Assembly: GCF_014635845.1 (NCBI RefSeq)
Contig: NZ_BMDP01000002.1
Coordinates: 124,001 to 188,000 of the forward strand
Direction: 5' to 3'
Origin: Oxalicibacterium solurbis
GTDB lineage: Bacteria > Pseudomonadota > Gammaproteobacteria > Burkholderiales > Burkholderiaceae_D
DNA length: 64,000 bases
Each line of letters begins with the position of its first letter. Position 1 is the stretch's first letter. This document shows, piece by piece, positions 8,698-17,122 of the stretch. The notes under the pieces are model-generated. The model ran no database searches, was not told the DNA's origin, and worked only from the letters and a program-made list of their open reading frames with translations. The translations under genes were made by a program, and so were the position numbers.

Positions 8698-10122
8698 ATG
8701 CAAAAACGCCTTGCCTTCATGCCGGCTTCCTGGTCGACCTTCTGTGGTGCGGCCCTGATCGCTGCTGCGGCAGCCGCGCCGGTCAATGCGCAGACGCAGC
8801 CGGCGCAATGGGGCAGCTACCAGAAGCCGTTCGCGCCGACCTCGCCGTGGAACAGCCGGCCGGTCAATCCGGCCTTCGGCGATTTCGTGATTCCGAAATC
8901 GACCTATTCGCCCGGCGTGGCCGGCGGCGAATGGTCGACCGGCGTATTTCTGGCGAAGCAGGGCGATGCGCCGGTGACGGTCAGCGGTCTGCCGAATACG
9001 CAGGGATTGTGGGATCCGGATGCCGGCAGCAATCATGACGTGACGATTCCGCGCTGGCCGGCCGACGTGCAGGCCGCGACGGCCAGCGACGGCCATGCCG
9101 ATATCGTCGATCCGGTTGCCGGCGTCGTGCATTCGTTCTGGCAATTGAAAAAGCTGAATGGCAAATGGGTTGCCGCGCAATACGCATGGACGCCGCTGAA
9201 CGGCCGTGGCTGGGGCGATCCGGCGCACTACTTCCAGGGTTCGCGCGCAGCCGGCGTGCCGACTTCCGGCGGCCTGATCCGCAAGCACGAGATCGATGAC
9301 GGCGACACCATGTACCGCCACGCATTGGCGATGTCGCTGACATTCACCGGGCTGTCTCCGAATCCCACCTACATCTATCCGGCGACATCCGCCGATACCA
9401 GCGCCGCGACCGCCAATACCGGCCGCATTCCGGAAGGCGCATTGATGATGCTGCCGCCGAGCTACGACACCTCGAAGATCAGCAGTCCGGCGTTGCGCAA
9501 GGTGGCCGAGACGCTGAAGACCTACGGTGCCTATGTCGTCGATCGCAATGGCGGTACGCCGTTCTTCATCTATGTGGAAAACGGTGCGAAGTACGACCTG
9601 CACAGCGGCGGCTGGAACACGGCGGTGGCCAACGATCTGGACCGTATCCGCGCCGCGTTGCGCCAGGTGACTTCGGCGCAGGGCTGGGTCGACGGCAATG
9701 GCCAGGCGTTCACGCTACCGAAGAAATTCAATCTGCTTTCGATGCGCGGTCCGTGGCAGCAATACGCGGGCGGACCGCTCGGTGTTTTCGATACATGGCA
9801 GCAGGCTGTCGTGTTTCCCGCATCGGCCACGCGTGTGACGCAGGTCAATTATTCGTCGCGCGGCATGAACCGAATCACGTGGTCGCTGCCGCAAACGGGG
9901 AAAACGTATCGCGTCTCCGCGATCACCACTGGCGGTGCAAAACTGAAGCTGCAGGTGCGCGATCCGTCCGGCTTGCCGCTGCATTTCGACAGCGGCGAAC
10001 TGGCGAACGGCGAATCGAAGACGTTTGCATGGCCGGCGAACAACGCGATCGTCACCGTGTGGGCGATCAGCGGCGTCAACCAGCCATCCACCGTGCGCGG
10101 CGAACTGCTGTTGCAGGAGTAA
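8698..10122 (+). CDS. Secreted protein of unknown function in the EPS locus
   Basis: A 474-residue protein with a clear signal peptide (FCGAALIAAAAAAPVNAQ, cleavage near residue 31). The mature part is rich in Gly, Trp, Tyr and Pro and looks beta-rich. Marked segments are PFAPTSPWNSRPVNP, GSNHDVTIPRWP, DPVAGVVHSFWQLKK, GGLIRKHEIDDG, RHALAMSLT, IPEGALMMLPPSYD and YGAYVVDRNGG. I recall similar segments from an uncharacterised secreted family also found in actinobacteria, but no named domain was recognised. The last 120 or so residues read like a separate beta domain. Position among glycosyltransferases suggests it binds or cuts the polymer in the periplasm or outside the cell. That is inference only. 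Confidence 0.8.
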   Translation: MQKRLAFMPASWSTFCGAALIAAAAAAPVNAQTQPAQWGSYQKPFAPTSPWNSRPVNPAFGDFVIPKSTYSPGVAGGEWSTGVFLAKQGDAPVTVSGLPNTQGLWDPDAGSNHDVTIPRWPADVQAATASDGHADIVDPVAGVVHSFWQLKKLNGKWVAAQYAWTPLNGRGWGDPAHYFQGSRAAGVPTSGGLIRKHEIDDGDTMYRHALAMSLTFTGLSPNPTYIYPATSADTSAATANTGRIPEGALMMLPPSYDTSKISSPALRKVAETLKTYGAYVVDRNGGTPFFIYVENGAKYDLHSGGWNTAVANDLDRIRAALRQVTSAQGWVDGNGQAFTLPKKFNLLSMRGPWQQYAGGPLGVFDTWQQAVVFPASATRVTQVNYSSRGMNRITWSLPQTGKTYRVSAITTGGAKLKLQVRDPSGLPLHFDSGELANGESKTFAWPANNAIVTVWAISGVNQPSTVRGELLLQE

Positions 10123-10128
10123 CGATCG

Positions 10129-10752
10129 ATGTCGACGGCACGCGATCCCGACTGGCATGCCGACCTGCAGCGCTGCGGCATGCGCCGTCCGCTTCTGAAG
10201 GAGCAGTCGTTGTGGGCGCTGTGGGTGTATCGCTTCGGCCGTCGTGTGGACAGGCGGCCGCCCGGCATCGTGCGGCGGATGCTGACATCGTGGTACTGGC
10301 TGCTGTTTCGCGCAGCGGAAACGGCGACCGGCATCAGCCTGCCGAAATCGGCAACGATCGGGCCGGGCCTGCGCATCTGGCACTTCGGCGGAATTTTCCT
10401 GCATCCGCAGGCGACGCTCGGCGCGAACTGCACCTTGCGTCAGGGCGTGACGATAGGCAACCGTGAAGAAGACGGGCCGGTGCCGGTGATCGGTGACGAC
10501 GTCGAATTCGGCGCCTATGCGCAAGTATTGGGCGGCGTACGTATCGGCAACGGTTGTCGCATCGGTGCGCTGTCGGTCGTGCTGCAGGATGTGCCGGACG
10601 GCGCGACGGCGGTCGGCGTGCCGGCGCGCGTCGTCACGCGCGGCGATGAATCGTTGAATGAAATATCGAAAGAGCAGTTGAGCAAACAATCAAACGGTAT
10701 CGACCACATGAGCACTGAAGTGAATGTCGTGCAGCTGAAAGGAATCGCCTGA
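10129..10752 (+). CDS. Left-handed beta-helix (hexapeptide) acetyltransferase, CysE/WcaB-like
   Basis: A soluble acetyltransferase of 207 residues. An N-terminal helical part (WALWVYRFGRRVD) is followed by hexapeptide repeats from about residue 70 (ATIGPGLRIWHFGGIFLHP, TLGANCTLRQGVTIGN, VEFGAYAQVLGGVRIG). The WHFGGIFLHP segment resembles the active-site region of serine acetyltransferase and colanic-acid acetyltransferases. It ends with the typical GVPARVVTR. The last 30 residues are an extra hydrophilic tail. In this locus it most likely acetylates a sugar of the repeat unit rather than serine. Confidence 0.86.
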   Translation: MSTARDPDWHADLQRCGMRRPLLKEQSLWALWVYRFGRRVDRRPPGIVRRMLTSWYWLLFRAAETATGISLPKSATIGPGLRIWHFGGIFLHPQATLGANCTLRQGVTIGNREEDGPVPVIGDDVEFGAYAQVLGGVRIGNGCRIGALSVVLQDVPDGATAVGVPARVVTRGDESLNEISKEQLSKQSNGIDHMSTEVNVVQLKGIA

Positions 10753-10754
10753 AC

Positions 10755-12008
10755 ATGCATATCGCCTATCTGATCAATCAATATCCGAAGGTCAGCCACA
10801 GCTTCATCCGGCGCGAAATCCTGGCGCTGGAACGCCAGGGCATACGCGTGCAACGTCTCGCGCTACGCGGCTGGGAAGGCGATCTGGTCGACGCCGAGGA
10901 TTTCAGCGAACGCGAACGCACGCGCTATGTGCTGCGCGACGGCATGGGCGGTCTGTTGAAATCGATGGCGAAGATGGCGCTGGCGTCGCCGGCACGTTTC
11001 TTCTCGGGATTGAAACTGGCGTTCAGGATGAGCCGCCGTTCCGACAAGTCCTTGCCTTATCACCTGATCTATTTCGCCGAAGGCTGCCGCATCGCCGAAT
11101 GGCTGCGCGCCGAAGACATTGCACATCTGCATGCGCACTTCGGCACCAATTCGGCGGAGGTGGCGATGCTGGCGGCGGAAGTCGGTGGTTTCCGCTACAG
11201 CCTGACGATCCACGGTTCGGAAGAATTCGACAAGCCGGAATTCATCGGCCTTGGCGAAAAGATACGGCGTGCCTCCTTCGTCGCCGGTGTCACGTCCTAC
11301 TGCCGCAGCCAGCTGTATCGCGCGGTTTCGCACGAGCACTGGGGCAAGATTCACGTCGTGCATTGCGGTGTCGAGCCGGCCTTCCACGACGGCGCGATGC
11401 CTGCGTTGTCGCCGCGGCCGCGTTTCGTCTGCGTCGGCCGGTTGTGCGAACAGAAGGCGCAGCAACTGCTGGTGGAAGCGGTTGCGCTGCTGGCGCGAAA
11501 AGGTGTGGATGTCGAACTCGTGCTGGCCGGCGACGGCGAGATGCGTGACGAAGTGATGGCGATGATCGCGCATCACAAGCTGCAAGACCGCGTACGCATC
11601 ACCGGCTGGATCAGCGGCGAGCAGGTGCGGCAGGAATTGCTGGAAGCGCGCGCGCTGGTGATGGCCAGCTTTGCCGAAGGGCTGCCGGTGGTGATCATGG
11701 AAGCGATGTCGCTGCGCCGTCCGGTGCTGACGACGTGGATCACCGGCATTCCGGAACTGGTGCGCGAAGGCGAAAGCGGCTGGCTGTATCCGCCGGGATC
11801 GGTGGATGAACTGGCGGTAGCGATGGAACGCTGCCTGGCGACGCCGGACGACGAACTGCTGCGCATGGGCGAACGCGCACGCGTGCGCGTGCTGGAACGG
11901 CACGACAGCGATCGCGAGGCCGGCAAGATGGTGACGCTGTTCCGGCAGGCCGAACAGAACAGCATGGTCGAAAGTGCCGCAGGCGGCATGGCGGAGGCGT
12001 ATCGATGA
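10755..12008 (+). CDS. Family 4 glycosyltransferase (colanic-acid WcaL-like)
   Basis: A GT-B fold retaining glycosyltransferase of 417 residues. The N-terminal part has YLINQYPKVSHSFIRREI, typical of WcaL/AmsK-like enzymes. HLHAHFGTNSAEVAMLA follows, and the C-terminal donor site has FVCVGRLCEQKAQQLL, FAEGLPVVIMEAM (the E-x7-E motif) and GIPELVREGESGWL. It starts two bases after the previous stop and overlaps the next start by four bases. It probably adds one sugar of the repeat unit from a nucleotide-sugar donor at the inner face of the membrane. Confidence 0.91.
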   Translation: MHIAYLINQYPKVSHSFIRREILALERQGIRVQRLALRGWEGDLVDAEDFSERERTRYVLRDGMGGLLKSMAKMALASPARFFSGLKLAFRMSRRSDKSLPYHLIYFAEGCRIAEWLRAEDIAHLHAHFGTNSAEVAMLAAEVGGFRYSLTIHGSEEFDKPEFIGLGEKIRRASFVAGVTSYCRSQLYRAVSHEHWGKIHVVHCGVEPAFHDGAMPALSPRPRFVCVGRLCEQKAQQLLVEAVALLARKGVDVELVLAGDGEMRDEVMAMIAHHKLQDRVRITGWISGEQVRQELLEARALVMASFAEGLPVVIMEAMSLRRPVLTTWITGIPELVREGESGWLYPPGSVDELAVAMERCLATPDDELLRMGERARVRVLERHDSDREAGKMVTLFRQAEQNSMVESAAGGMAEAYR

Positions 12009-13195
12009 TGGCCTTGATGGAAATCCTGCTGCTGTCGTTGTTGGCGGTCGTCGCCGTGCCGGTGCTGGTCCTGCTGGTGCAGGCGTGCCTGGCGAAGTCT
12101 TCGCGTGCTGTCTTGCTGCCGGATGCACGCCGTCCGCGCATTACCGTGCTGGTGCCGGCGCACAACGAAGCGAACGGCATCGCCGCTACCGTTACATTGA
12201 TCCGCAGCCAGCTTGACGAAAATGCCGGCGACCGCGTGATCGTCGTCGCCGACAACTGCACCGACATGACGGCATCGATCGCCGCATCCGCCGGTGCGCA
12301 TGTGCTGGAACGGCACGACGAGCTGCGGCGCGGCAAGGGCTATGCGCTGGATCTTGGCGTGCGCGCGTTGATGCAGGATGCACCGGACGCCGTCGTCTTC
12401 ATCGATGCCGATTGCATCGTGCTGCCCGGTTCGGTCGAACTGCTGGCGCGCACGGCATTGGCATCGCAACGGCCGGTACAGGCGCTGGACCTGATGCGCG
12501 CACCGCGCGGCGCCAGCCTGAAGATACGCATCGCCGAATTCGCGTGGGTGGTAAAGAACCGTGTGCGGCCGCTGGGTTTCCATCGCCTCGGTTTACCGTG
12601 CCAGCTGATGGGAACCGGCATGGCGTTTCCGTGGCCCTTGATCGCGCAGGCGCAACTGGCGAACGGCCATATTGCGGAAGACATGAAGCTGGGCATCGAG
12701 ATGGCGAAAGCCGGCCGGCCGACGCTGTTCTGCCAGGAAGCCTGCGTCGTCAGCTACTTTCCCGTCGGCGACGATGCGGCGCGTGCGCAGCGTACGCGCT
12801 GGGAGCACGGCCATCTCGGCATGATCGTGCATGAAGGATTGCCGCTGCTGCGCGATGGCATCGTGCGGCGCGACCGCATGCTGATCGCACTGGCGCTGGA
12901 CATGTGCGTGCCGCCGGTGGCGCTGTTAACGCTGGCCGTCGGCGGCGTTTTTGTGGCGATGCTGGCGATTGCGCTGTTTGCCGGCATGCAGTTGCCTCTG
13001 ATGGCGGCGGCCGCGATTTTTGCATCGCTGGCGTTTGCCGTCTGGCTGTCGTGGTGGCGTTTCGGCCGCCGCATCGTCAGCTTCGGCGATCTGCTGTCGG
13101 CCGTCGGCTATGCGTTCTGGAAGGTGCCGTTGTACGTGAAATTTCTTTTCAGCCGCCAGGTGGAATGGGTGAGGGCCAAGCGCGATGCAGAGTGA
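12005..13195 (+). CDS. Membrane-bound family 2 glycosyltransferase
   Basis: A 396-residue processive-type or dolichyl-like GT2 with an N-terminal membrane helix (EILLLSLLAVVAVPVLVLLV). The GT-A domain has ITVLVPAHNEANGI, VIVVADNCTDM and AVVFIDADCIV, and the Q-x-x-R-W-like RTRWEHGHLGM. Two or three C-terminal helices follow (ALDMCVPPVALLTLAVGGVFVAMLAI and AAAIFASLAFAVWLSWW). ATGA coupling joins it to the upstream GT4 gene and it overlaps the next start by 11 bases. It acts at the inner membrane. The substrate is unknown. Confidence 0.9.
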   Translation: MMALMEILLLSLLAVVAVPVLVLLVQACLAKSSRAVLLPDARRPRITVLVPAHNEANGIAATVTLIRSQLDENAGDRVIVVADNCTDMTASIAASAGAHVLERHDELRRGKGYALDLGVRALMQDAPDAVVFIDADCIVLPGSVELLARTALASQRPVQALDLMRAPRGASLKIRIAEFAWVVKNRVRPLGFHRLGLPCQLMGTGMAFPWPLIAQAQLANGHIAEDMKLGIEMAKAGRPTLFCQEACVVSYFPVGDDAARAQRTRWEHGHLGMIVHEGLPLLRDGIVRRDRMLIALALDMCVPPVALLTLAVGGVFVAMLAIALFAGMQLPLMAAAAIFASLAFAVWLSWWRFGRRIVSFGDLLSAVGYAFWKVPLYVKFLFSRQVEWVRAKRDAE

Positions 13196-14402
13196 AGCGA
13201 AAACAGAACAACGCAGCAATCGACCGGCCTATCCGGTGCGCACCGATTTTCGTCGTCGCGTCGTTTGCATACTCGGCATGCCGTTCGATGTCGTCACGCT
13301 GCAGGAAGCGGTGCAGAAGGTCGGCGATGCGGCGGCGCATGACGTGCGCTGCTTTCTTTCCACGCCGAACCTGAACTTCGCCGTCGCCGGCATGGAGGGC
13401 GGCTCCGCTGCCGATGTATTCCGCGATTCGGTCTTGCGCAGTGACCTGTCGGTGGCAGACGGCATGCCGCTGGTGTGGATTGCACGCCTGCTCGGCCTGC
13501 CGATACGCGAGCGCGTGGCCGGCTCCACATTGTTCGAAGCCCTGCGCCACGGCGAAGCGCGTCGTACCAATGCCGGCCTAATGTCAGTCTATTTCTTCGG
13601 CGGTCCGGACGGCGTGGCCGAGCGCGCGGCGGAAAAGCTCAATGCCTCGTCGTCGTGGCTGCGTTGCGTCGGCTATCGTTCGCCGGGTTTCGCCAGCGTC
13701 GAGGAAATGAGCGATGCGGAAACGATAGATGCGATCAATGCCAGCGATGCCGATTTTCTCGTGGTCGCACTCGGCGCGAAAAAGGGGCAGGCATGGATAG
13801 AGCGGAATCTGTCACGCCTGCAGGTGCCGGTCGTCAGCCATTTGGGCGCGGTCGTCAATTTCGTTGCCGGCACGGTCAGCCGCGCGCCTTCCTGGGTAGG
13901 ACGCAGCGGCATGGAGTGGCTGTGGCGCATCAAGGAAGAACCGGCGCTGTGGAAACGTTACTGGAACGATGGATGGATGCTGCTGAAGCTGGCTGTCACC
14001 CGCATCGTTCCGTGTGCGGTGGCGACCAGATTGCGGCGCCGCGATGCCGAGGCGATGGCGCGTGCGCGCGTGGCCGTGCGCATGTACGGCCGTAGTTGCC
14101 GCATCGTCGCCAGCGGCGTGTGGATGGAAGGAAATCTTTCTGCATTGCGCGATGCCTGCGAACAGGCGACGGCCTCGCCCTGCGATGTGCATGTGGATTT
14201 TGCACGCGTCGTGCAGATAGACAGCGCCTGCATTGCGCTGCTGCTGCTGCTGTACGGTCATCAGACCAAGATTGCGCGCAGCTTCGTGCTGCATAACATC
14301 CGGCCCGCTGTCATGCGCACGATGCGGCTGCATTGTGCGGATTGGCTGGTTGCCTACGATGATCGTGCACAACGTTTTCCGCAACAGACGGTGTTGCCCT
14401 GA
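13185..14402 (+). CDS. WecG/TagA/CpsF glycosyltransferase fused to a C-terminal STAS-like domain
   Basis: A 405-residue protein. Residues 28-250 are a WecG/TagA/CpsF glycosyltransferase: GMPFDVVTLQEAV, STPNLNFAV, SVADGMPLVW with the catalytic-type Asp92, YFFGGPDGVAE, and VSHLGAVVNFVAGTVSRAP. The C-terminal segment (about 250-280) is the Trp/Arg-rich membrane-associating part of the family. Residues 300-392 add a beta-alpha domain that looks like STAS. VHVDFARVVQIDSACIALLL places Ser347 where anti-sigma-factor antagonists carry the phosphorylated Ser, and VLHNIRPAVMRTMRLHCAD matches the late STAS helix. Ordinary TagA/WecG proteins end near 250 residues. The added domain may regulate the transferase. 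That role is inference. Confidence 0.84.
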   Translation: MQSEAKTEQRSNRPAYPVRTDFRRRVVCILGMPFDVVTLQEAVQKVGDAAAHDVRCFLSTPNLNFAVAGMEGGSAADVFRDSVLRSDLSVADGMPLVWIARLLGLPIRERVAGSTLFEALRHGEARRTNAGLMSVYFFGGPDGVAERAAEKLNASSSWLRCVGYRSPGFASVEEMSDAETIDAINASDADFLVVALGAKKGQAWIERNLSRLQVPVVSHLGAVVNFVAGTVSRAPSWVGRSGMEWLWRIKEEPALWKRYWNDGWMLLKLAVTRIVPCAVATRLRRRDAEAMARARVAVRMYGRSCRIVASGVWMEGNLSALRDACEQATASPCDVHVDFARVVQIDSACIALLLLLYGHQTKIARSFVLHNIRPAVMRTMRLHCADWLVAYDDRAQRFPQQTVLP

Positions 14403-14693
14403 TGATGCATAGATAAATCGCGTTCATTCGAAATGCGTGTTCGATCCCGCGTCCTAATCCACGTTGGCATCGTGCTCATCCGTGTTGTGTGTATCCGCAT
14501 TGCACCATACAGGTAATTTTTACCTGCAAATATTTCCGTGTGTGAATGAATGCGCGCAAAAGATTTCTCTCGAAAAACGAATTGCTCTTGTCACGAAAAT
14601 GTCATTGAATCAGTGATGACAAAAATGAACTTTTGATGCGATCTGCCGCTCTTTTAAAGGTTGCCGCGATGCGGCGTTCTGGATGTGCGGATC
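14403..14693 (+). promoter_or_regulatory. AT-rich gap that splits the EPS locus; probable promoter region for galE block
   Basis: This is the largest gap within the EPS locus and it is much richer in A/T than its surroundings, especially from 14500 to 14660. It contains the inverted repeat CAGGTAA-ttt-TTACCTG at 14510-14526. No convincing reading frame is present on either strand. The region probably carries the promoter for galE and the genes after it. I could not assign a clear -35/-10 pair by eye. Confidence 0.5.
14510..14526. repeat. Short perfect inverted repeat between the two EPS gene blocks
   Basis: CAGGTAA, three bases, TTACCTG: a perfect 7-bp inverted repeat. It is not followed by a T-run on either strand, so it is more likely an operator or an RNA hairpin than an intrinsic terminator. 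No regulator is assigned. Confidence 0.5.
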
Positions 14694-15713
14694 ATGAAAA
14701 TACTGGTAACCGGAGGAGCGGGCTACATCGGCTCGCATGCATGTGTTGAACTGATTCAGGCCGGTTACCAGATCGTCGTTGTCGACAATCTCTGCAACAG
14801 CAAGGAATCGGTTCTCGAACGCGTGGCGACGATCACCGGTTCTGTCATTCCCTTCGTCAAGGCGGACTTGCGCGATCGTGCCGCCATGGAACGAATTTTT
14901 TCTTCCGGGAATTTCGATGCCGTCATGCACTTTGCCGGACTGAAGGCAGTCGGCGAATCGGTCGACGAGCCGATGCGCTATTACGAGAACAATGTCGAAG
15001 GTAGCCTCGCGCTGTTCCAGGCGATGGCGAAGCACAATGTGAAGACGCTGGTGTTCAGCTCTTCGGCCACCGTCTATGGCGATCCGGCGACGGTGCCCAT
15101 CGTCGAGGATTTTCCTCTGTCCGCCACCAATCCCTACGGCCGCAGCAAGCTGATGATCGAGGAAATGCTGCGCGATATCGCGAAAGCGGATGCCGCATGG
15201 CGCGTCGGCCTGCTGCGTTACTTCAATCCGGTCGGCGCACACGAGAGCGGATTGATCGGCGAAGACCCGAACGGCATTCCGAACAATCTGCTGCCTTATG
15301 TGGCGCAGGTGGCGATCGGCAAACGGCCGATGCTGTCGGTATTCGGTGGCGATTATCCGACCGAGGATGGCACTGGCGTGCGAGATTACATCCATGTGGT
15401 CGATCTGGCGGTCGGCCATGTGCGCATGCTGGAACGTTTAATGCATGGGGAAGCCGGCGTGCAAACCTACAACCTTGGCACCGGTTGCGGCAGTAGCGTG
15501 TTGCAGATGATCCAGGCGTTCGAGCACGCCAGCGGGCGTTCCATTCCGTATCAGGTGGTGGCGCGCCGTCCGGGCGATATCGCCGTTTGTTATGCCGATC
15601 CGTCGCGTGCTGAACGTGAACTTGGCTGGCGGGCGCAACGCAACATCGCACAGATGTGCGAAGACGCATGGCGCTGGCAGGCGTTGTCCGTGGAAACTTT
15701 CGATTACGCCTGA
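14694..15713 (+). CDS. galE: UDP-glucose 4-epimerase
   Basis: A 339-residue short-chain-dehydrogenase-type epimerase that interconverts UDP-glucose and UDP-galactose and so feeds galactose-type sugars into the polymer. The Rossmann motif [16 protein letters not shown] is at residues 5-20. The catalytic pair is Tyr148 and Lys152 in NPYGRSK, with Ser residues in [11 protein letters not shown]. The [19 protein letters not shown] and [17 protein letters not shown] segments are typical of GalE. The start MKILVTGG at 14694 is fixed by homology, although the open frame reaches back to 14661. Confidence 0.94.
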   Translation: MKILVTGGAGYIGSHACVELIQAGYQIVVVDNLCNSKESVLERVATITGSVIPFVKADLRDRAAMERIFSSGNFDAVMHFAGLKAVGESVDEPMRYYENNVEGSLALFQAMAKHNVKTLVFSSSATVYGDPATVPIVEDFPLSATNPYGRSKLMIEEMLRDIAKADAAWRVGLLRYFNPVGAHESGLIGEDPNGIPNNLLPYVAQVAIGKRPMLSVFGGDYPTEDGTGVRDYIHVVDLAVGHVRMLERLMHGEAGVQTYNLGTGCGSSVLQMIQAFEHASGRSIPYQVVARRPGDIAVCYADPSRAERELGWRAQRNIAQMCEDAWRWQALSVETFDYA

Positions 15714-15823
15714 GCGCATTCGACGAAAAAACGTATTTGCATCACGTATTTCATCTCATATCCATTCTCGCAATTCATTTTTATTTCATCCGAAACGAAC
15801 AGAAGAGAGACAGAAGGCCACCC

Positions 15824-17122
15824 ATGAAAGCAATGATTCTTGCAGCAGGAAAAGGAACGCGCGTACAACCGCTGACATACGAACTGCCGAAGCCGATGAT
15901 CCCGATTCTCGGCAAGCCGGTAATGGAGTACCTGGTCGAGCATCTGGTCAAGTACGGCATCCGCGACATCATGGTGAACGTCAGTTATCTGCACCAGAAG
16001 ATCGAGGATTATTTCGGTGAAGGCCAGCGTTTCGGCGCGCAGATCGGCTATTCGTTCGAAGGTTATGTGAACGAGGAAGGCGAAGTGGTGCCGCGTGCGG
16101 TCGGTTCGGCCGGCGGCATGAAAAAAATCCAGGAATCCGGCGGCTTCTTCGACGAGACCACGCTGGTCATTTGCGGCGATGCGCTGATCGATCTCGACAT
16201 CAAGTCCGCACTGTTCGAACACCGCAAGAAGGGCGCCAAGGTCAGCATCATCACGAAGGAAGTGCCGCGCGAAAAATCGTCCGATTACGGCATGGTGGTG
16301 ACGGACGACGACGGCCGCGTGCTGTCCTTCCAGGAAAAACCGAAACCGCAGGATGCGATGTCGACGGCGGCCAGCACTGGCATCTACATCTTCGAGCCGG
16401 AAGTGCTGGACCTGATTCCGTCCGGTGTCGAATTCGATATCGGCTCGCAGCTGTTTCCGCTGCTGGTCGAGAAGGAGATTCCGTTCTATGCGCAGAAGCG
16501 CTTCTTCAACTGGATCGACATCGGCAACGTCAAGGATTACTGGGCGGTGTCGCAGAGCGTGCTGAACGGCGAGATGGCGCACATGACGATGCCGGGCACG
16601 CAGATCGACGACGGCATCTGGGTCGGTCTCAATACGCATATCGACTGGGACGGCACGACGATCGAGGGGCCGGTCTACATCGGTTCCGGCTGCACGGTGG
16701 AAGCCGGCAGCACCATCATCGGCCCGACCTGGATCGGCCATGGCAGCCAGATCTGCAGCGGATCGGAAGTCGTGCGCAGCGTGCTGTTCGAATACACGCG
16801 CGTGTCGCCGGAATCGACGATGGAGGAACTGGTGGTCTGCCGCAATTATTGCGTCAGCCGCGAAGGCGAGATGCGGCACGTTTCCGAATGCGAGGACGAT
16901 CACTGGCGCGATGCGCGCGACCGCCGCTCGGTTACGCGTTCTTCCAAGGCTTCTGCTGACGGCTCGGTCAAAAATCAGGTCCAGGATGAGGCCAAGGGCG
17001 CAGCCAGGAATGCAGCGACCAAGGATGCTGTGACCAAGGATGCAGCCAAGGGCGCGGCTGCAGGTTCATCAGCACCCAACATGCCCGTCAACGAGCGCAG
17101 TCGCGCAATCGGTGCAGTGTGA
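15824..17122 (+). CDS. Sugar-phosphate nucleotidyltransferase (NDP-sugar pyrophosphorylase) with beta-helix domain
   Basis: A 432-residue NDP-sugar synthase related to mannose-1-phosphate guanylyltransferase and glucose-1-phosphate thymidylyl/uridylyl-transferases. The signature MILAAGKGTRVQPLTYELPK is at residues 4-23, with CGDALIDLD further on and an EKPKPQD loop. A left-handed beta-helix domain follows (DDGIWVGLNTHIDWDG, YIGSGCTVEAGSTIIGPTWIG). The last 60 or so residues are an Ala/Lys/Asp-rich low-complexity tail with short near-repeats (TKDAVTKDAAKGAA) and no family counterpart. AGAAGG at 15812-15817 supports the start at 15824. Its 3' end overlaps manC (GTGA). The nucleotide and sugar used are not certain. 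Confidence 0.87.
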   Translation: MKAMILAAGKGTRVQPLTYELPKPMIPILGKPVMEYLVEHLVKYGIRDIMVNVSYLHQKIEDYFGEGQRFGAQIGYSFEGYVNEEGEVVPRAVGSAGGMKKIQESGGFFDETTLVICGDALIDLDIKSALFEHRKKGAKVSIITKEVPREKSSDYGMVVTDDDGRVLSFQEKPKPQDAMSTAASTGIYIFEPEVLDLIPSGVEFDIGSQLFPLLVEKEIPFYAQKRFFNWIDIGNVKDYWAVSQSVLNGEMAHMTMPGTQIDDGIWVGLNTHIDWDGTTIEGPVYIGSGCTVEAGSTIIGPTWIGHGSQICSGSEVVRSVLFEYTRVSPESTMEELVVCRNYCVSREGEMRHVSECEDDHWRDARDRRSVTRSSKASADGSVKNQVQDEAKGAARNAATKDAVTKDAAKGAAAGSSAPNMPVNERSRAIGAV

